A stretch of 64,000 nucleotides of DNA from G963663495 sp963663495 (GCA_963663495.1 OY760427.1:5208001-5272000); one strand, 5' to 3'. Positions 38,531 through 48,657 are shown, counted from the stretch's first letter. A program made the numbers and translations. The notes: generated by a model not told the origin, from the letters alone.

Positions 38531-40329
38531 ATGTTCCAACGAAGTCAGATCTTACGAACGCTCACCGCTCTCTGCAATGGAGAGCGTTTGGACAGGGTTC
38601 TTGCCGACGATCGTTGGCGGTTTCGCACGCAGATAGCGCGCGCTGTCTGTGAAGAGTTCGCGTTTATTGATGCACGGGGCGAACCGCAGGTGAGCAACTG
38701 TGCGCAGGCTTTGTTGAAGTTGGAGGCCCGGGGGAGGATTGTGTTGCCCAAGCCCGAGAATTGTAATGCGGCTAAGGCGGAACCGCGTAGGCGCGAGGAG
38801 CGGGTACCGGATCCGATAGCGTTACCGAACACGGTGTCCGGGGGTTGACGATTGAGTTGGTTGAGACGGACGAGCAGCGTGTGGTGTGGAACACGTTGCT
38901 GCACTTTGAGCATCCGAGGCGTACGACCACATTTGTGGGAGCGCAGGTACGCTATCTGATAGGCAGTGCCCATGGTTACCTGGGAGCGGTGGGATTTTCG
39001 GCGGCGGCGTTGTGCCTGGCGCCCAGGGAGTGCTGGATGGCGTGGAGTGATGAGCGGTGCAAGGCGCATTTGCACCGTGTGATGTGTTTGAGTCGTTTTC
39101 TGATACGGGGGCAGTGTCAGGATTCGGCCAGCCACGTACTGGGTAAGGTATTGAGACGGTTGGCGGATGATTTTCAGGGACGGTACTGTTACCGTCCCTG
39201 GGTTGTCGAAACGTATGTGGATCCCCAAGGGGAAGGAACGTGTTTTGAGGAGAGCAATTTTGTATTGATCGGCCATACCGCAGGCGGAAAGCGGCACAAG
39301 GAGGCAAAGGAAGAGGATCCCAAGGGGCTGTATGTATACGAGTTGGACAAAGAATGGCGCGGAACCTTGGGGGAACCGGAGGAGGAGTTGCGTCCGGTGA
39401 GGGATCCGCACGAGGGGATTGACAGTGCGCAGTGGGCCGAAACGGAGTTTGGCGGAGCGCCATTGGGAGACAGGCGGTTGTCTGTGCGACTGGTAAAGAG
39501 CACGTCCATGTTGGCCGATGTGATAGGCCACAGCATTACCGCGCATACGGATGCGGACCGCGCGGCGGTGAAGGGGCATTACCGGTTATTGGAGAGCAAG
39601 AAGGACAAAACAGTAACGCCGGAGAACATATTGGCGCCGCATCGTGGGCGTACGATAGAGCGCATGCGTAGTCAGGAGACCGTGTTATGCATCCAGGACA
39701 CGACGAAGTTGCGGTACAGTACGCGGCCGGCGTGTACGGATTTGGAGGTAATAGGGAGTAATCAGACGACGGCGAAGACGCTGGGGTTGCCGTTGCATGC
39801 GACGCTGGTGGTGACGGAGGATGGATTGACGTTGGGGGTGTTGCGTGGCAGCTTCAAGGATCTGGAGGAGGGTCCGCATGTTCCGCGGACGCAGCAGTGG
39901 ATAGACGGGTTCAAGGATATATGCGAGGCGGCGGAGGAGCTGTCCGGCGAGACGCAGGTGATCTGTGTTGCGGACCGGGAGGCGAACAGCTTTGCGATGT
40001 TTGCCGAGCAGCTTAGACAGGGTAAGGCGGAGGTATTGATACGAGCGAAGCATGATCGGAAGCTGTTTGCGGTAATGCGCAGTGGTAAGGCTCCGGGGAG
40101 GAATGTAGAGATAGAGATACAACGGATGACGGCGCGCAATAAGCAGGCGCGCAAGCAGACACGGGAGGGTCGCAGTTACCGGATGGTCAATGCGGAGGTA
40201 CGCTACGGGAGGTTCTTGTTGCCGGATCCGAAGAGCGAGGAGGAGCCGGTGGTGATGTACGGGGTACATGTGATGGAGGTGAAGCCTCCGGGGGATGCGC
40301 CGCCAGTGGAGTGGATGCTATTGACCAGC
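38531..40329 (+). pseudogene. IS4-family transposase with N-terminal DUF4338, truncated
   Basis: Two overlapping frames encode one transposase. ATG 38531-38848 gives the helical start of a DUF4338 (DruA-like) domain. TTG 38845-40329 continues it (VGAQVRYLIGSAHGYLGAVGF, FLIRGQCQDSASH, VETYVD), then a Tn5-type DNA-binding domain (WAETEFGGAPLGDRRL), then the IS4 catalytic core (VLCIQDTTKLRYS, VADREANSFAMF). The frames meet at TTGA with a -1 shift. The normal C-terminal part with the catalytic glutamate is missing: after VEWMLLTS the sequence jumps into TnpB copy D. It is not expected to be functional. Confidence 0.88.
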
Positions 40330-40931
40330 TTTCGGGATATACAGCTTGCCATCCCGAACCCTTACGTTATCCGGGATCGAGAACGAAGGCGTACTACCAC
40401 GTCTGGAATGGAGTCTCGGTCTTCTCTTACCCTCCTTGAAGAATGCCTTCCATGCATCCGCCTGATATTTCAATGTGTATCTAACGACAATGTGTATCTA
40501 ACGACACCAAAGGAGTATTCAGGTAGCCACTCGACCGTGCGGCGCAGCGCCGTGAACCGCTTCCCCAGCGAGAAGAAGCGTACCGAGGGCGGCTTCTCTC
40601 CAGCCTCTTTCGCTTTCTTGTACGCCTCGCTCTGCTCTGCGAGGATGGCATTCCACACAAACCTACACGCACCCGCTAATCCAGCAAGGTGCTTGGCGTT
40701 ACTCCGACTTCCGGGCAACAGCCTGTATGTGATATTGCGGTATGCACTAACCGTTTCGGGCATGGCACTGTGGTATATAACTCCCTAATAGATGGTAATT
40801 ATATAGCATGAATACCCACGTGTTGAGTTATTTGAAATAATTGCAGTCTTTTCGTGGAAAGCGGGAACCGATTATGAAGAACTGGCGAAAGCCATCCTGT
40901 CTGCACCACCAACGCACAAAAAGTAACTCCC
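40330..40931 (-). mobile_element. TnpB element copy D (both ends deleted)
   Basis: In reverse orientation this holds the N-terminal part of tnpB (reading from ATG 40763) plus most of the left-end leader. It carries the same 17-bp tandem duplication as copy B (about 40473-40506). The right end and the tnpB C-terminus are gone, joined directly to the IS4 transposase frame at about 40330. The leader stops at AAGTAACTCC and misses the last 35 bases or so, consistent with a deletion between two AACTCC repeats. Confidence 0.88.
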
Positions 40932-40961
40932 TAAACGAACGGGGTTGATGGGAATGTTGAT

Positions 40962-43900
40962 TCACCACCGCACATAGCCGCTGGCGGTCACACCGTAGGT
41001 CACCGGCCGGTACGGCGTCATGTGCTCCATCGCCAAACCGCTCACGCTAAATCCTAACCCCGTGCGCCCCTGCACGCCCGCTCCTATGCGGTAGTCCCTG
41101 CCTCTGTCACGCAGCCCCATACCCACATGCGGCCGCAGCACACTGCGCCTGTGAACACGCGAACCGTACCCCACCTCCAACTCCATCCGACGATCCGACG
41201 GATACACCTCCCACGGACGCTCCGCCTGCCACAGCGTCCCCACATGCGTACGACCCCAGGTCGGTCGTACCTGTGCTCCCAATCCCTCCATTCCTCCATA
41301 GCGGACCGTGCCCGCATATCCCCACTCCCCGTAGCCATCCTCCTGATGCAACACCAAACGCCTTGACATCACCTCCGCATGCAACATCCCCATCCGTACG
41401 CGTAATCCTCCGCCTGCCTCCATTCCCATTCCTCTCTCCGCATCCCCGCCGCTGTGCAAGACCGCCGCCTCCACATACGGCTCCAATATATCCTGCCATG
41501 TCACCGATCCCTCCAGACCTGCGCGAACACGGCTCACCCCAATCCCTCCATCCATCCCCAGCCAGAACCCGTCCGCCTCGTACCCCAGCCGCGCGCCCGC
41601 CCGGCGTACCAACGTGCCGCCCACGCCCGCTGCCATCATGCGCATTCCCGTGTCCGCGGCTTCCGCCACTACTCCCTGTCCTGCTCCTGCCAACCCCCAC
41701 ACACTGTGCCGCATCCCTCCGTAGCGCATATACGGATACCAGCCCGTCACCTGTAGTAGCGTCCCTTCCTGCTCCAATGCCTCGCTGCGCGATACCACCA
41801 TCCCCATCAGCCAGCGACCTCCCGCATTGTAGTCCGCCCCCAATGATGCCGTCACCACATCCGCTCCCGACACCCCGCCGCTCTGCAACCTGCTGTACGC
41901 ACCACGACCCCATACACTAATCCGCTCTCCACTGGCCTGCATGCCACAGCCCGACAATAGATGCGACGCCCGTACCCGCTGACCGGGAAACGGCCTCGGC
42001 ATACAACCCACCAATGATCCCTCCATACGCTCCGATACCGCCTCCACTATATGCACCGCCACACTCCGGCCCAATCGCGCACGGTTTCCCGTATCCTTCG
42101 ATCCCAACACCACCTCCTCGCGCACCGTTTCATCCCCTAACTCCACCATCAGCGCAAACGCTTCCCCGCTACTTTGCGCGCGCAGTAACGGCACGCGCAC
42201 CTCTTTTCTCGTCTCCCCAGGCCCAAACTCCAGCACCCCCTCCATGCGCTCGTAGTCCTCTCCCGCCCATGCCGTGCCGTCTACCGTACGGTAACGTCCC
42301 GTCAGCCGCTCTGCCACGGGTGCCAGCAGTCCCACCACAAACACCGCCTCGCTCTGCGACACCGCAATGGCTCGCACCTGCACTCCCGGCGCCGTCTCGT
42401 CATCCACGATCGTGCCCGTTGCCATCGCCTGCCCGATTTGCGCATTGGCCGGATTCGACAGCGTCACCTCAATCGTTTCGTTTCCTTCCTGCAAGTCGTC
42501 GTCTATCAGCGGTATCCTTACTTGCGCCTCCGTACTGCCGGTCTCAAATACCACCAGCCCCTGGGTAGCCTCGTAGTCCACATCCGATGTTGCCGTGCCT
42601 CCTGTCACCGCAAACTGCACCGATACCACCTTGGTGCTACCATAATTTAGCCGCACCGCCATAACCAATTCATCCGAACTCTCCGTCCCGGTACCGTCAT
42701 GGATGCTGACCTCTATCGGGTCATCCTTAATCGTCACATCCCCCTCCGCATCCAAAAGCATGGCATGCTCCGGTGCGCTCAGCTTTACTACCAATCCCTC
42801 GTCTTCCTCTACCACATCATCACGCACTACCGGTACCCATATATGCCTCACCGTCTCGCCCAATGCAAACACCAGCGTGCCCATCGTGCGTGTGTAGTCC
42901 GCCCCCGCCTTCGCCGTACCGTCCTGCGTGGCATATGCAACCCCTACACGTACCGCGCTCGTGCCATCCATCGTTACGGCCAGCCGCGCATGTTCACCGT
43001 CTTCTGACACGGTCGCATCGCCTATGGAGAGCTGTGGCAGACGATCATTGTCCAGTATCGTCACTGTGGTTTGTTCGCCTCCGTCAAGCTGCACGACAAA
43101 TACCTCCCTTCCTTCGTGGACTGCGTCATCTGTTGTACGTATTGCTACCACAGCGTCCATACCACCAGGCTCAATCGTCACCGATCCGCCGCTCGCTGCT
43201 TCGTAGTCGTCTCCGGCTGACGCTGTCATATCATTTGTACTATACGAGACTGTAACAGGCTTCGTGCTTGCGTTACTGAGACTGATGTATACATTTGCTA
43301 TACTCCCTTCCCGTACATACACCGCAGGTATCATAATGACTAGCGGCTCGTCATCGTTGTCCACAATCGTGGCACGGCCTGTTGTTTTACCCAGCTCCGC
43401 TCCCTGCGCGTCCGTCAACTCTAGTCTGAAGGTCTCTTCATCTTCGTCTACCCGGTCATCAAGGATTGGAATATCTATCCAACTGTCCAAACCGCCGCCT
43501 ACTTCGAAGGTGAGCGTATTCGTGGCTGACCGTTCGTAATCAAGCCCGGCATGTGCGGTTTCATCGTGCGTGTTGTAACGGACGCTAATCGCCGTTTCAA
43601 TCTCCCGATCAAGCCTTACCTGGAATCGCGCAAATCCTGCGCCTTCAGATACCTCAACCTCCGAACTTACCAAATCAATGCGGTATCGGTTATCACTGTC
43701 TGAAATATCCACCTGCACCGCTCTGGATTGCCCACTGTAGCCACCACCGCTCGCTGACAACTGTATCTCTCCGGTCTCGTCATCGGAGTCGGCATCGTCC
43801 AGTGCTGACACCGTAACCGTCTGGTCCGTTCTCCAGTCCGCAGTGTTGAAAGTTAAACCCCGCATACTGACGGACACCTTTCCATTCAGTGCGGGCTCTG

Positions 43901-46613
43901 CGCTAACAGATACAGTCATCTGACCCGTTGGTGGAGAGGCAAGTCGCACCGTAAAGATTTTGCCTGCTGCCCCCTCGGTCAGGCGCAATGCTGTCGGATT
44001 AATCACCAGCCCAGCCTCGTCATCATCCAGCACCATCACCGTTAATTCCTCCTCCACATCATCGTAGCCGCCACCCGCCGCCCGGTGCGTCAGCGTAGCT
44101 TCGTCATTGTTCGTATCGTCGTCTTGAGCAGCACGCACTGTCACCGTCTGCGCGGTATGCCAATCGTCGGCGGTGAACATCAGAGATGCATCGCTCACGG
44201 TAACGTCAGTATCGTCACTTACGATTTCCACCGCTACCGTGCCCGATGGCTCCACTGACAGGTGCACCGTATAAGACTCTTCGCCCTCTTCCGTTATCGT
44301 AACCTCGGTAGCCGACAGCACTATTCTTGCTGCGTCATCGTCTTCCACATCTATGTCCACCACTTCCGTCACGCCATCATACTGACCGCCGGAGGCTGTA
44401 AGAGTGAGCCTCTTGCTTGCATCCATGCTATCGTCGTCCTGATCAGCACGGACTGTCACGGTAACGGGCGTGCTCCAGTCCTCCGACATGTACCGGAACG
44501 TCCTGGGGCTCACTGTCAGTCCTGGTCCTTCATCGCCCGTGATCTGCACAACCACCGTCTGTGTGGGCTCTGTGAGCAGCCGTACCGTAAAATGCTCTTC
44601 CGTACCCTCTGTTACCGGAAGGTATGAAGGCGATACCACCAGTCCTACCGCCGGATCGTCGTCTTCCACATCTATGTCCACCGCTTCCGTCACGCCATCA
44701 TACTGACCACCGGAGGCTGTAAGAGTGAGCCTCTTGCTTGCATCCACGCTATCGTCGTCCTGATCAGCACGGACTGTCACGGTAACGGGCGTGCTCCAGT
44801 CCTCCGACATGTACCGGAACGTCCTGGGGCTCACTGTCAGTCCTGGTCCTTCATCGCCCGTGATCTGCACAACCACCGTCTGTGTGGGCTCTGTGAGCAG
44901 CCGTACCGTAAAATGCTCTTCCGTACCCTCTGTTACCGGAAGGTATGAAGGCGATACCACCAGTCCTGGCGCCGAATCATCGTCCTCTACATTCACTGGC
45001 AAATCCTTTCTAGCCGACTCGTAACCCCCTCCAGAAGCCCTGTGGGCGAGTTTAACCCGGTCGTCGAAACTATCGACATCGTGGTCCGCATGTACTGTGA
45101 CTATCTGCTCTGTAGCCCATGTTATTTCCGTGAAGGTCAGGCTCGTGCGGCTCAGTGTTACGTCCGCAACGTTATCACCGGTAATGTTCACCTCGGTAAT
45201 GTTCACCTCAACAGGTCCCGACGGCTTCAACGCCAGCTTCACCGTATACTCACGGGACCCTCCTTCTGGAATCGTCAACCTTGCCTCGCTCAACACGATT
45301 TCAGGCGTGTCCTGACACAGCTCGTTTTTAATCACCACGGTTCCATTCGAGCGATCCGGAAACAAGGTAGCGTTCACCGGTGAGCTCAGTTCAATCAAAA
45401 ATTCCTCCGCTTCAAAGTCCCAAATATGAGAATGTGATTCCGCCGTAATGCCAATGTGATGAGTTACTTCGGTTTGTCCGGGCACAAAGGTGATAGTGGT
45501 GTTTACAGGGGTATAATCCAATCCCGGCTCCGCCCTCCTCAGATCGCGGACACCGCGGTCATCGTGGGCTGGGATCGCAACGGTCTGGAAGGCCGCAGTT
45601 ACCGTTTCGGATGTCGCTTCTGACAAGCGCATCACTACCGACAACCCTCTATCGCACTCCATGGCCGTAGTGCGCGCTGGGTCAAAGTAGACGAATGGCT
45701 GGTCGCCGTCTATGATATAAAATGTATACGTAGAGCTATCGCTCGGATCGTCCTTGTCGACGATCCTCTGTACAATCGTTTCGTACGGCTCCTGCTCGCC
45801 ATCTTCGTGCACAGTCAAAGTGAAGGATCCGTACGCAGCCACCCAGGCCGAGTCCATTTTGACCTCAAACGTATCAACTGGTATGTAGTCCACACCCGAT
45901 GTCGCCGTGCCACCCGAGGTTGTTACCTCAAAGTATCGGTCCCAACCCACCACCTCAGGACGCCAGATCCGGAGTGAAAACTCCTCTGTGGCCCCTTCAC
46001 GGCAGTAAATAGTTTCATCATCCATAGCCCAAGGCGCAGTCCTCTTTACCCAACATCTGCGGGCAATACGCACCTGCGTACCCGCGCCAGCCACTCTGTG
46101 AACAGCATAAGCGACGCCGAAGTCCTCGCGAGTATCCAAAGTATCCACTTGAAGCTGCGCAGTCGGAGGTGACCCTCCACCGACCGCTGTCCCCTTCAAG
46201 GTTGCGTATCGTTGGTACCTGTGCTCATTTAGCGTCAATGAGGCCGATCCACCCCCCTCAAGCTGCTCAATCTGTCCCAGGGTATTGTCCAAGACTGCCG
46301 CTGGATGCTGAAACGCTGGACTCCATGATGTTTGGTCAAACGCTCCACTTGCGTCCCTATCTATCTCGTGCCCGGAAAACCGCCGTACCCCAAACATCCT
46401 CTCGCACGACTCTATATCCCCTAAGCAAGAGTAAACGGTATCCGATTGCGCGATGGGAACAGGAACTCCAAGATTAGAGCCCAGCACTGCAGTTTGTTGA
46501 AAATCAACGGTCGCTGCAAAGAGCGCCAAGGATATCCAATGAGCAGCAATGAGCAGTGCCCCACTCATGGTGATGAAAAATCTAGCCGGCCGCAACATTG
46601 TTTCTTGAATCAT
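40962..46613 (-). CDS. Giant Calx-beta repeat protein with autotransporter-like barrel
   Basis: An 1883-residue cell-surface protein. A signal-peptide-like N-terminus (1-34) is followed by a long passenger of Calx-beta and related immunoglobulin-like repeats (about 190-1500, with recurring GTATSGVDY, VEDDD and IVDNDDEP motifs). The last 320 residues or so form amphipathic strands ending in SGYVRW. The terminal tryptophan and strand pattern suggest an outer-membrane barrel of the autotransporter type. A strong GGAGG site lies about 8 bases before the ATG. Calx-beta domains bind calcium, so a calcium-stiffened adhesin is plausible. Two 107-residue repeats are nearly identical (see 44341-44982). 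Copy D ends 31 bases past its stop codon. Confidence 0.87.
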   Translation of the reverse strand: MIQETMLRPARFFITMSGALLIAAHWISLALFAATVDFQQTAVLGSNLGVPVPIAQSDTVYSCLGDIESCERMFGVRRFSGHEIDRDASGAFDQTSWSPAFQHPAAVLDNTLGQIEQLEGGGSASLTLNEHRYQRYATLKGTAVGGGSPPTAQLQVDTLDTREDFGVAYAVHRVAGAGTQVRIARRCWVKRTAPWAMDDETIYCREGATEEFSLRIWRPEVVGWDRYFEVTTSGGTATSGVDYIPVDTFEVKMDSAWVAAYGSFTLTVHEDGEQEPYETIVQRIVDKDDPSDSSTYTFYIIDGDQPFVYFDPARTTAMECDRGLSVVMRLSEATSETVTAAFQTVAIPAHDDRGVRDLRRAEPGLDYTPVNTTITFVPGQTEVTHHIGITAESHSHIWDFEAEEFLIELSSPVNATLFPDRSNGTVVIKNELCQDTPEIVLSEARLTIPEGGSREYTVKLALKPSGPVEVNITEVNITGDNVADVTLSRTSLTFTEITWATEQIVTVHADHDVDSFDDRVKLAHRASGGGYESARKDLPVNVEDDDSAPGLVVSPSYLPVTEGTEEHFTVRLLTEPTQTVVVQITGDEGPGLTVSPRTFRYMSEDWSTPVTVTVRADQDDDSVDASKRLTLTASGGQYDGVTEAVDIDVEDDDPAVGLVVSPSYLPVTEGTEEHFTVRLLTEPTQTVVVQITGDEGPGLTVSPRTFRYMSEDWSTPVTVTVRADQDDDSMDASKRLTLTASGGQYDGVTEVVDIDVEDDDAARIVLSATEVTITEEGEESYTVHLSVEPSGTVAVEIVSDDTDVTVSDASLMFTADDWHTAQTVTVRAAQDDDTNNDEATLTHRAAGGGYDDVEEELTVMVLDDDEAGLVINPTALRLTEGAAGKIFTVRLASPPTGQMTVSVSAEPALNGKVSVSMRGLTFNTADWRTDQTVTVSALDDADSDDETGEIQLSASGGGYSGQSRAVQVDISDSDNRYRIDLVSSEVEVSEGAGFARFQVRLDREIETAISVRYNTHDETAHAGLDYERSATNTLTFEVGGGLDSWIDIPILDDRVDEDEETFRLELTDAQGAELGKTTGRATIVDNDDEPLVIMIPAVYVREGSIANVYISLSNASTKPVTVSYSTNDMTASAGDDYEAASGGSVTIEPGGMDAVVAIRTTDDAVHEGREVFVVQLDGGEQTTVTILDNDRLPQLSIGDATVSEDGEHARLAVTMDGTSAVRVGVAYATQDGTAKAGADYTRTMGTLVFALGETVRHIWVPVVRDDVVEEDEGLVVKLSAPEHAMLLDAEGDVTIKDDPIEVSIHDGTGTESSDELVMAVRLNYGSTKVVSVQFAVTGGTATSDVDYEATQGLVVFETGSTEAQVRIPLIDDDLQEGNETIEVTLSNPANAQIGQAMATGTIVDDETAPGVQVRAIAVSQSEAVFVVGLLAPVAERLTGRYRTVDGTAWAGEDYERMEGVLEFGPGETRKEVRVPLLRAQSSGEAFALMVELGDETVREEVVLGSKDTGNRARLGRSVAVHIVEAVSERMEGSLVGCMPRPFPGQRVRASHLLSGCGMQASGERISVWGRGAYSRLQSGGVSGADVVTASLGADYNAGGRWLMGMVVSRSEALEQEGTLLQVTGWYPYMRYGGMRHSVWGLAGAGQGVVAEAADTGMRMMAAGVGGTLVRRAGARLGYEADGFWLGMDGGIGVSRVRAGLEGSVTWQDILEPYVEAAVLHSGGDAERGMGMEAGGGLRVRMGMLHAEVMSRRLVLHQEDGYGEWGYAGTVRYGGMEGLGAQVRPTWGRTHVGTLWQAERPWEVYPSDRRMELEVGYGSRVHRRSVLRPHVGMGLRDRGRDYRIGAGVQGRTGLGFSVSGLAMEHMTPYRPVTYGVTASGYVRW
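44341..44982 (-). repeat. Tandem 321-bp duplication inside the Calx-beta gene
   Basis: Two adjacent 321-bp units (44341-44661 and 44662-44982) are almost identical and encode 107-residue repeats (about residues 544-757). Each starts with VVSPSYLPVTEG-like sequence and contains GDEGPGLTVSP and LTLTASGGQYDGV. The near identity shows recent duplication by recombination, in contrast to the diverged neighbouring repeats. Confidence 0.92.
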
Positions 46614-46638
46614 TCGTTCCTCCTCCCTACGTCAAAAA

Positions 46639-46740
46639 TGGCCTTTATGCAGCTGAGTACCCATGTCCGCGCCGCATCATCGTTTGCGTTTTGGCGGTGC
46701 GGACAGGACAATTTTCGCCTACCCTTCTATGGAGCTGTCT
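46639..46740 (+). mobile_element. Distal end of the IS1595-family element (degenerate)
   Basis: This stretch starts with GGCCTTTATGCAGCTGAGT and is a diverged relative of the TnpB left end. About 40 bases further, GGCGGTGCGGACAGGAC matches GGTGGTGCAGACAGGAT in the intact elements. Its terminus also matches, in inverted form, the sequence at 53704-53725 upstream of the IS1595 transposase (14 of 18 core positions). I read it as the passenger-side end of the IS1595 element. Confidence 0.5.
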
Positions 46741-46743
46741 ACG

Positions 46744-46967
46744 GCCGAATATCGCGTCCTTTACCAGCTTCAGGTAGTGGCTCATCGTAGGCTCGCTGTG
46801 TAGGTTGACAGAGCCGTAAAGTTTGAGCAGGCGTCGCATCTCTGATGGCCGCGTAGCCATGTAGACCAAATAGGACTGGTCACAATCTGTCACAGCAGCG
46901 ATGATAACGCGGTGTAGTGCACGATGCCGGGATTCGATCAGATCTAACCGCTCGGGGTCCAAATTAT
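46744..46967 (-). pseudogene. DNA-methyltransferase relic, second part
   Basis: It encodes the continuation of a site-specific DNA methyltransferase: DPERLDLIESRH, then SYLVYMATRPSEMRRLLK and SVNLHSEPTMSHYLKLVKDAIFG. This matches the segment after the first catalytic motif in type III Mod-like adenine methyltransferases. The first part lies at 52414-52653; the two are separated by the 5.4-kb composite transposon and share the duplicated CAAATTAT at the junction. The relic stops at DAIFG where the element end begins, so the SAM-binding motif is absent. Confidence 0.82.
46960..46967. repeat. Exact 8-bp target duplication of the composite transposon (left)
   Basis: CAAATTAT lies outside the left end at 46968 and again outside the right end (52414-52421). 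Removing the material between rejoins the methyltransferase frame as DNLDPERL. Confidence 0.9.
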
Positions 46968-48424
46968 GGGAATTATATACGTGAGTGACCAACTGTACAC
47001 AGTGAGGCACTAGTATCAATTTCACGGGTCATAGGGGTCGGTAACCCGAACGCCCCTCGCCGTGCAGAAGCCCCAATCCCGGAGGCCAGTATGTTTGCAG
47101 CCGCATTCAGGTCTGCATGATCCGCATGTCCACAGGACATACACGTGAATGTGCTCTGCGTCTTACGGTTACTCGCTTCTGTGTGCCCACACACAGAACA
47201 CCGCTGACTGGTATAGGCAGCGGTAACCTTTATCACCTTGCGGCACTTATAGCTCAGCATCTGATCCAGCTGGCCCCAACCTGTTCGCAGTATTCCACGG
47301 TTGAGGCCAGACTTCTGTCTGACGTTTGTGCCAAAGCTCTCCATCGTCCCCTTAGCTGAACGTGTCATCGCTTTGATCTTTAGGTCCTCCAGTATCACCG
47401 TTGAGGAGCAATTGGCAATACTGCGACTTACCTGGTGGTTCGCATTCTTAAGGACGTTAGCACGCTTGCGCTGTATGCGGGCGATTCTATGCTTCCGCCT
47501 GTTACGACGGTTGGAGCCTTTCTTCTGTCTCGCCAGTCTTCGCTGATGCCGCTTCAACTTGGCATCAAGACGCTTCGTATCCGGTTGTCTGATAATGCTT
47601 GTATCGCCCTCTGTGGAGACCATAGCGACCTGCCCGCAATTACGGTCAATGCCTACAGCACTGCCGGTATCCTCTATTACAGGTGCCTCAATCTTGTAGC
47701 AGATGACAGCATACCATTTGCCGGCGTTCTTCTTTACAGTGGCTTTGATGGGTATACCATCAGGGTACGGGTTGCCTCCCCGCCTGCGGAGCGCCATATA
47801 TCCCACTTTCGGGATATACAGCTTGCCATCCCGAACCCTTACGTTATCCGGGATCGTGAACGAAGGCGTACTACCACGTCTGGAATGGAATCTCGGTCTT
47901 CTCTTACCTTCCTTGAAGAATGCCTTCCATGCATCCGCCTGATATTTCAATGTGTATCTAACGACACCATAGGAGTATTCAGGTAGCCACTCGACCGTAC
48001 GGCGCAGTGCCGTGAACCGCTTCCCCAGCGAGAAGAAGCTTACCGAGGGCGGCTTCTCTCCAGCCTCTTTCGCTTTCTTGTAGGCCTCGCTCTGCTCTGC
48101 GAGGATGGCATTCCACACAAACCTACACGCACCCGCTAATCCAGCAAGTTGCTTGGCGTTACTTCGACTTCCGGGCAACAGCCTGTATGTGATATTGCGG
48201 TATGCACTAACCGTTTCGGGCATGGCACTGTGATATATAACTCCCTAATATATGATAATTATATTCCATGCGTACCCACGTGTTGAGTTATTTGAAATAA
48301 TTGCAGTTTTTCGTGAAAAGCGGGAACCGATTATGAACAACTGGCGAAAGCCATCCTGTCTGCACCACCAAAGCACAATAAGTAACTCCTGCGAAAATGC
48401 GTGGCATTCAGCCATATAACTCCC
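46968..48424 (-). mobile_element. TnpB element copy E (intact)
   Basis: A 1457-bp intact copy in reverse orientation. On the forward strand it starts GGGAATTATATACGTGAGTG and ends CATTCAGCCATATAACTCCC. It has the same layout as copy C with only scattered substitutions, so the spread is recent. It forms the left arm of the composite transposon. Confidence 0.93.
46973..48223 (-). CDS. tnpB: TnpB RNA-guided nuclease
   Basis: A full-length 416-residue frame, close to copy C. The RuvC residues (GIDRN, VILEDL, HADLNAA) and four zinc-ribbon cysteines (CSVCGH, CMSCGH) are intact. Differences from copy C include PKVGYMAL instead of PRVGYMAL and GKWYAV instead of GKGYAV. It lacks the 17-bp duplication found in A, B and D. 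The stop codon is within the terminal repeat, 5 bases from the element end. An omega RNA would be expected to run from the 3' part of the gene out into the methyltransferase relic. Confidence 0.94.
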   Translation of the reverse strand: MPETVSAYRNITYRLLPGSRSNAKQLAGLAGACRFVWNAILAEQSEAYKKAKEAGEKPPSVSFFSLGKRFTALRRTVEWLPEYSYGVVRYTLKYQADAWKAFFKEGKRRPRFHSRRGSTPSFTIPDNVRVRDGKLYIPKVGYMALRRRGGNPYPDGIPIKATVKKNAGKWYAVICYKIEAPVIEDTGSAVGIDRNCGQVAMVSTEGDTSIIRQPDTKRLDAKLKRHQRRLARQKKGSNRRNRRKHRIARIQRKRANVLKNANHQVSRSIANCSSTVILEDLKIKAMTRSAKGTMESFGTNVRQKSGLNRGILRTGWGQLDQMLSYKCRKVIKVTAAYTSQRCSVCGHTEASNRKTQSTFTCMSCGHADHADLNAAANILASGIGASARRGAFGLPTPMTREIDTSASLCTVGHSRI

Positions 48425-48657
48425 AATGGTTGCCGAAGTCGCCATTTATTCAACAAAGGCTAAGTCTGCCGCTCGCCATGCCACAACGATACGACTTGAC
48501 GGCAGTAGTGGCATGATTTGGCCAAGGGCCGCTGAATACGTGCGGATATCGTGATACCGACAGATCAATGCCATCCATTATCCTTCATCCTCGCACGTAG
48601 CCAAGTATTCTGCACCGACCAGCAGTTCTGCGTCCGTCCATGTCTCGCCCTGCGCAT

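Noticed and set aside
41107..43539. Many long open frames on both strands inside the Calx-beta gene
   Set aside because: They are shadows caused by the strongly biased, Gly-, Ala- and Val-rich repeat coding sequence. None has a recognisable family or start signals, while the reverse-strand 1883-codon frame has clear domains.
44341..44982. Possible CRISPR-like repeat array
   Set aside because: There are only two long units with no spacers, in frame with the Calx-beta protein. It is a tandem protein-domain duplication.
46968..48424. Copy E as an independent insertion with its own target duplication
   Set aside because: Its two immediate flanks (CAAATTAT and AATGGTTG) do not match. The repeat is instead found at the far side of the miniature element, so the unit that inserted is the 5.4-kb composite.
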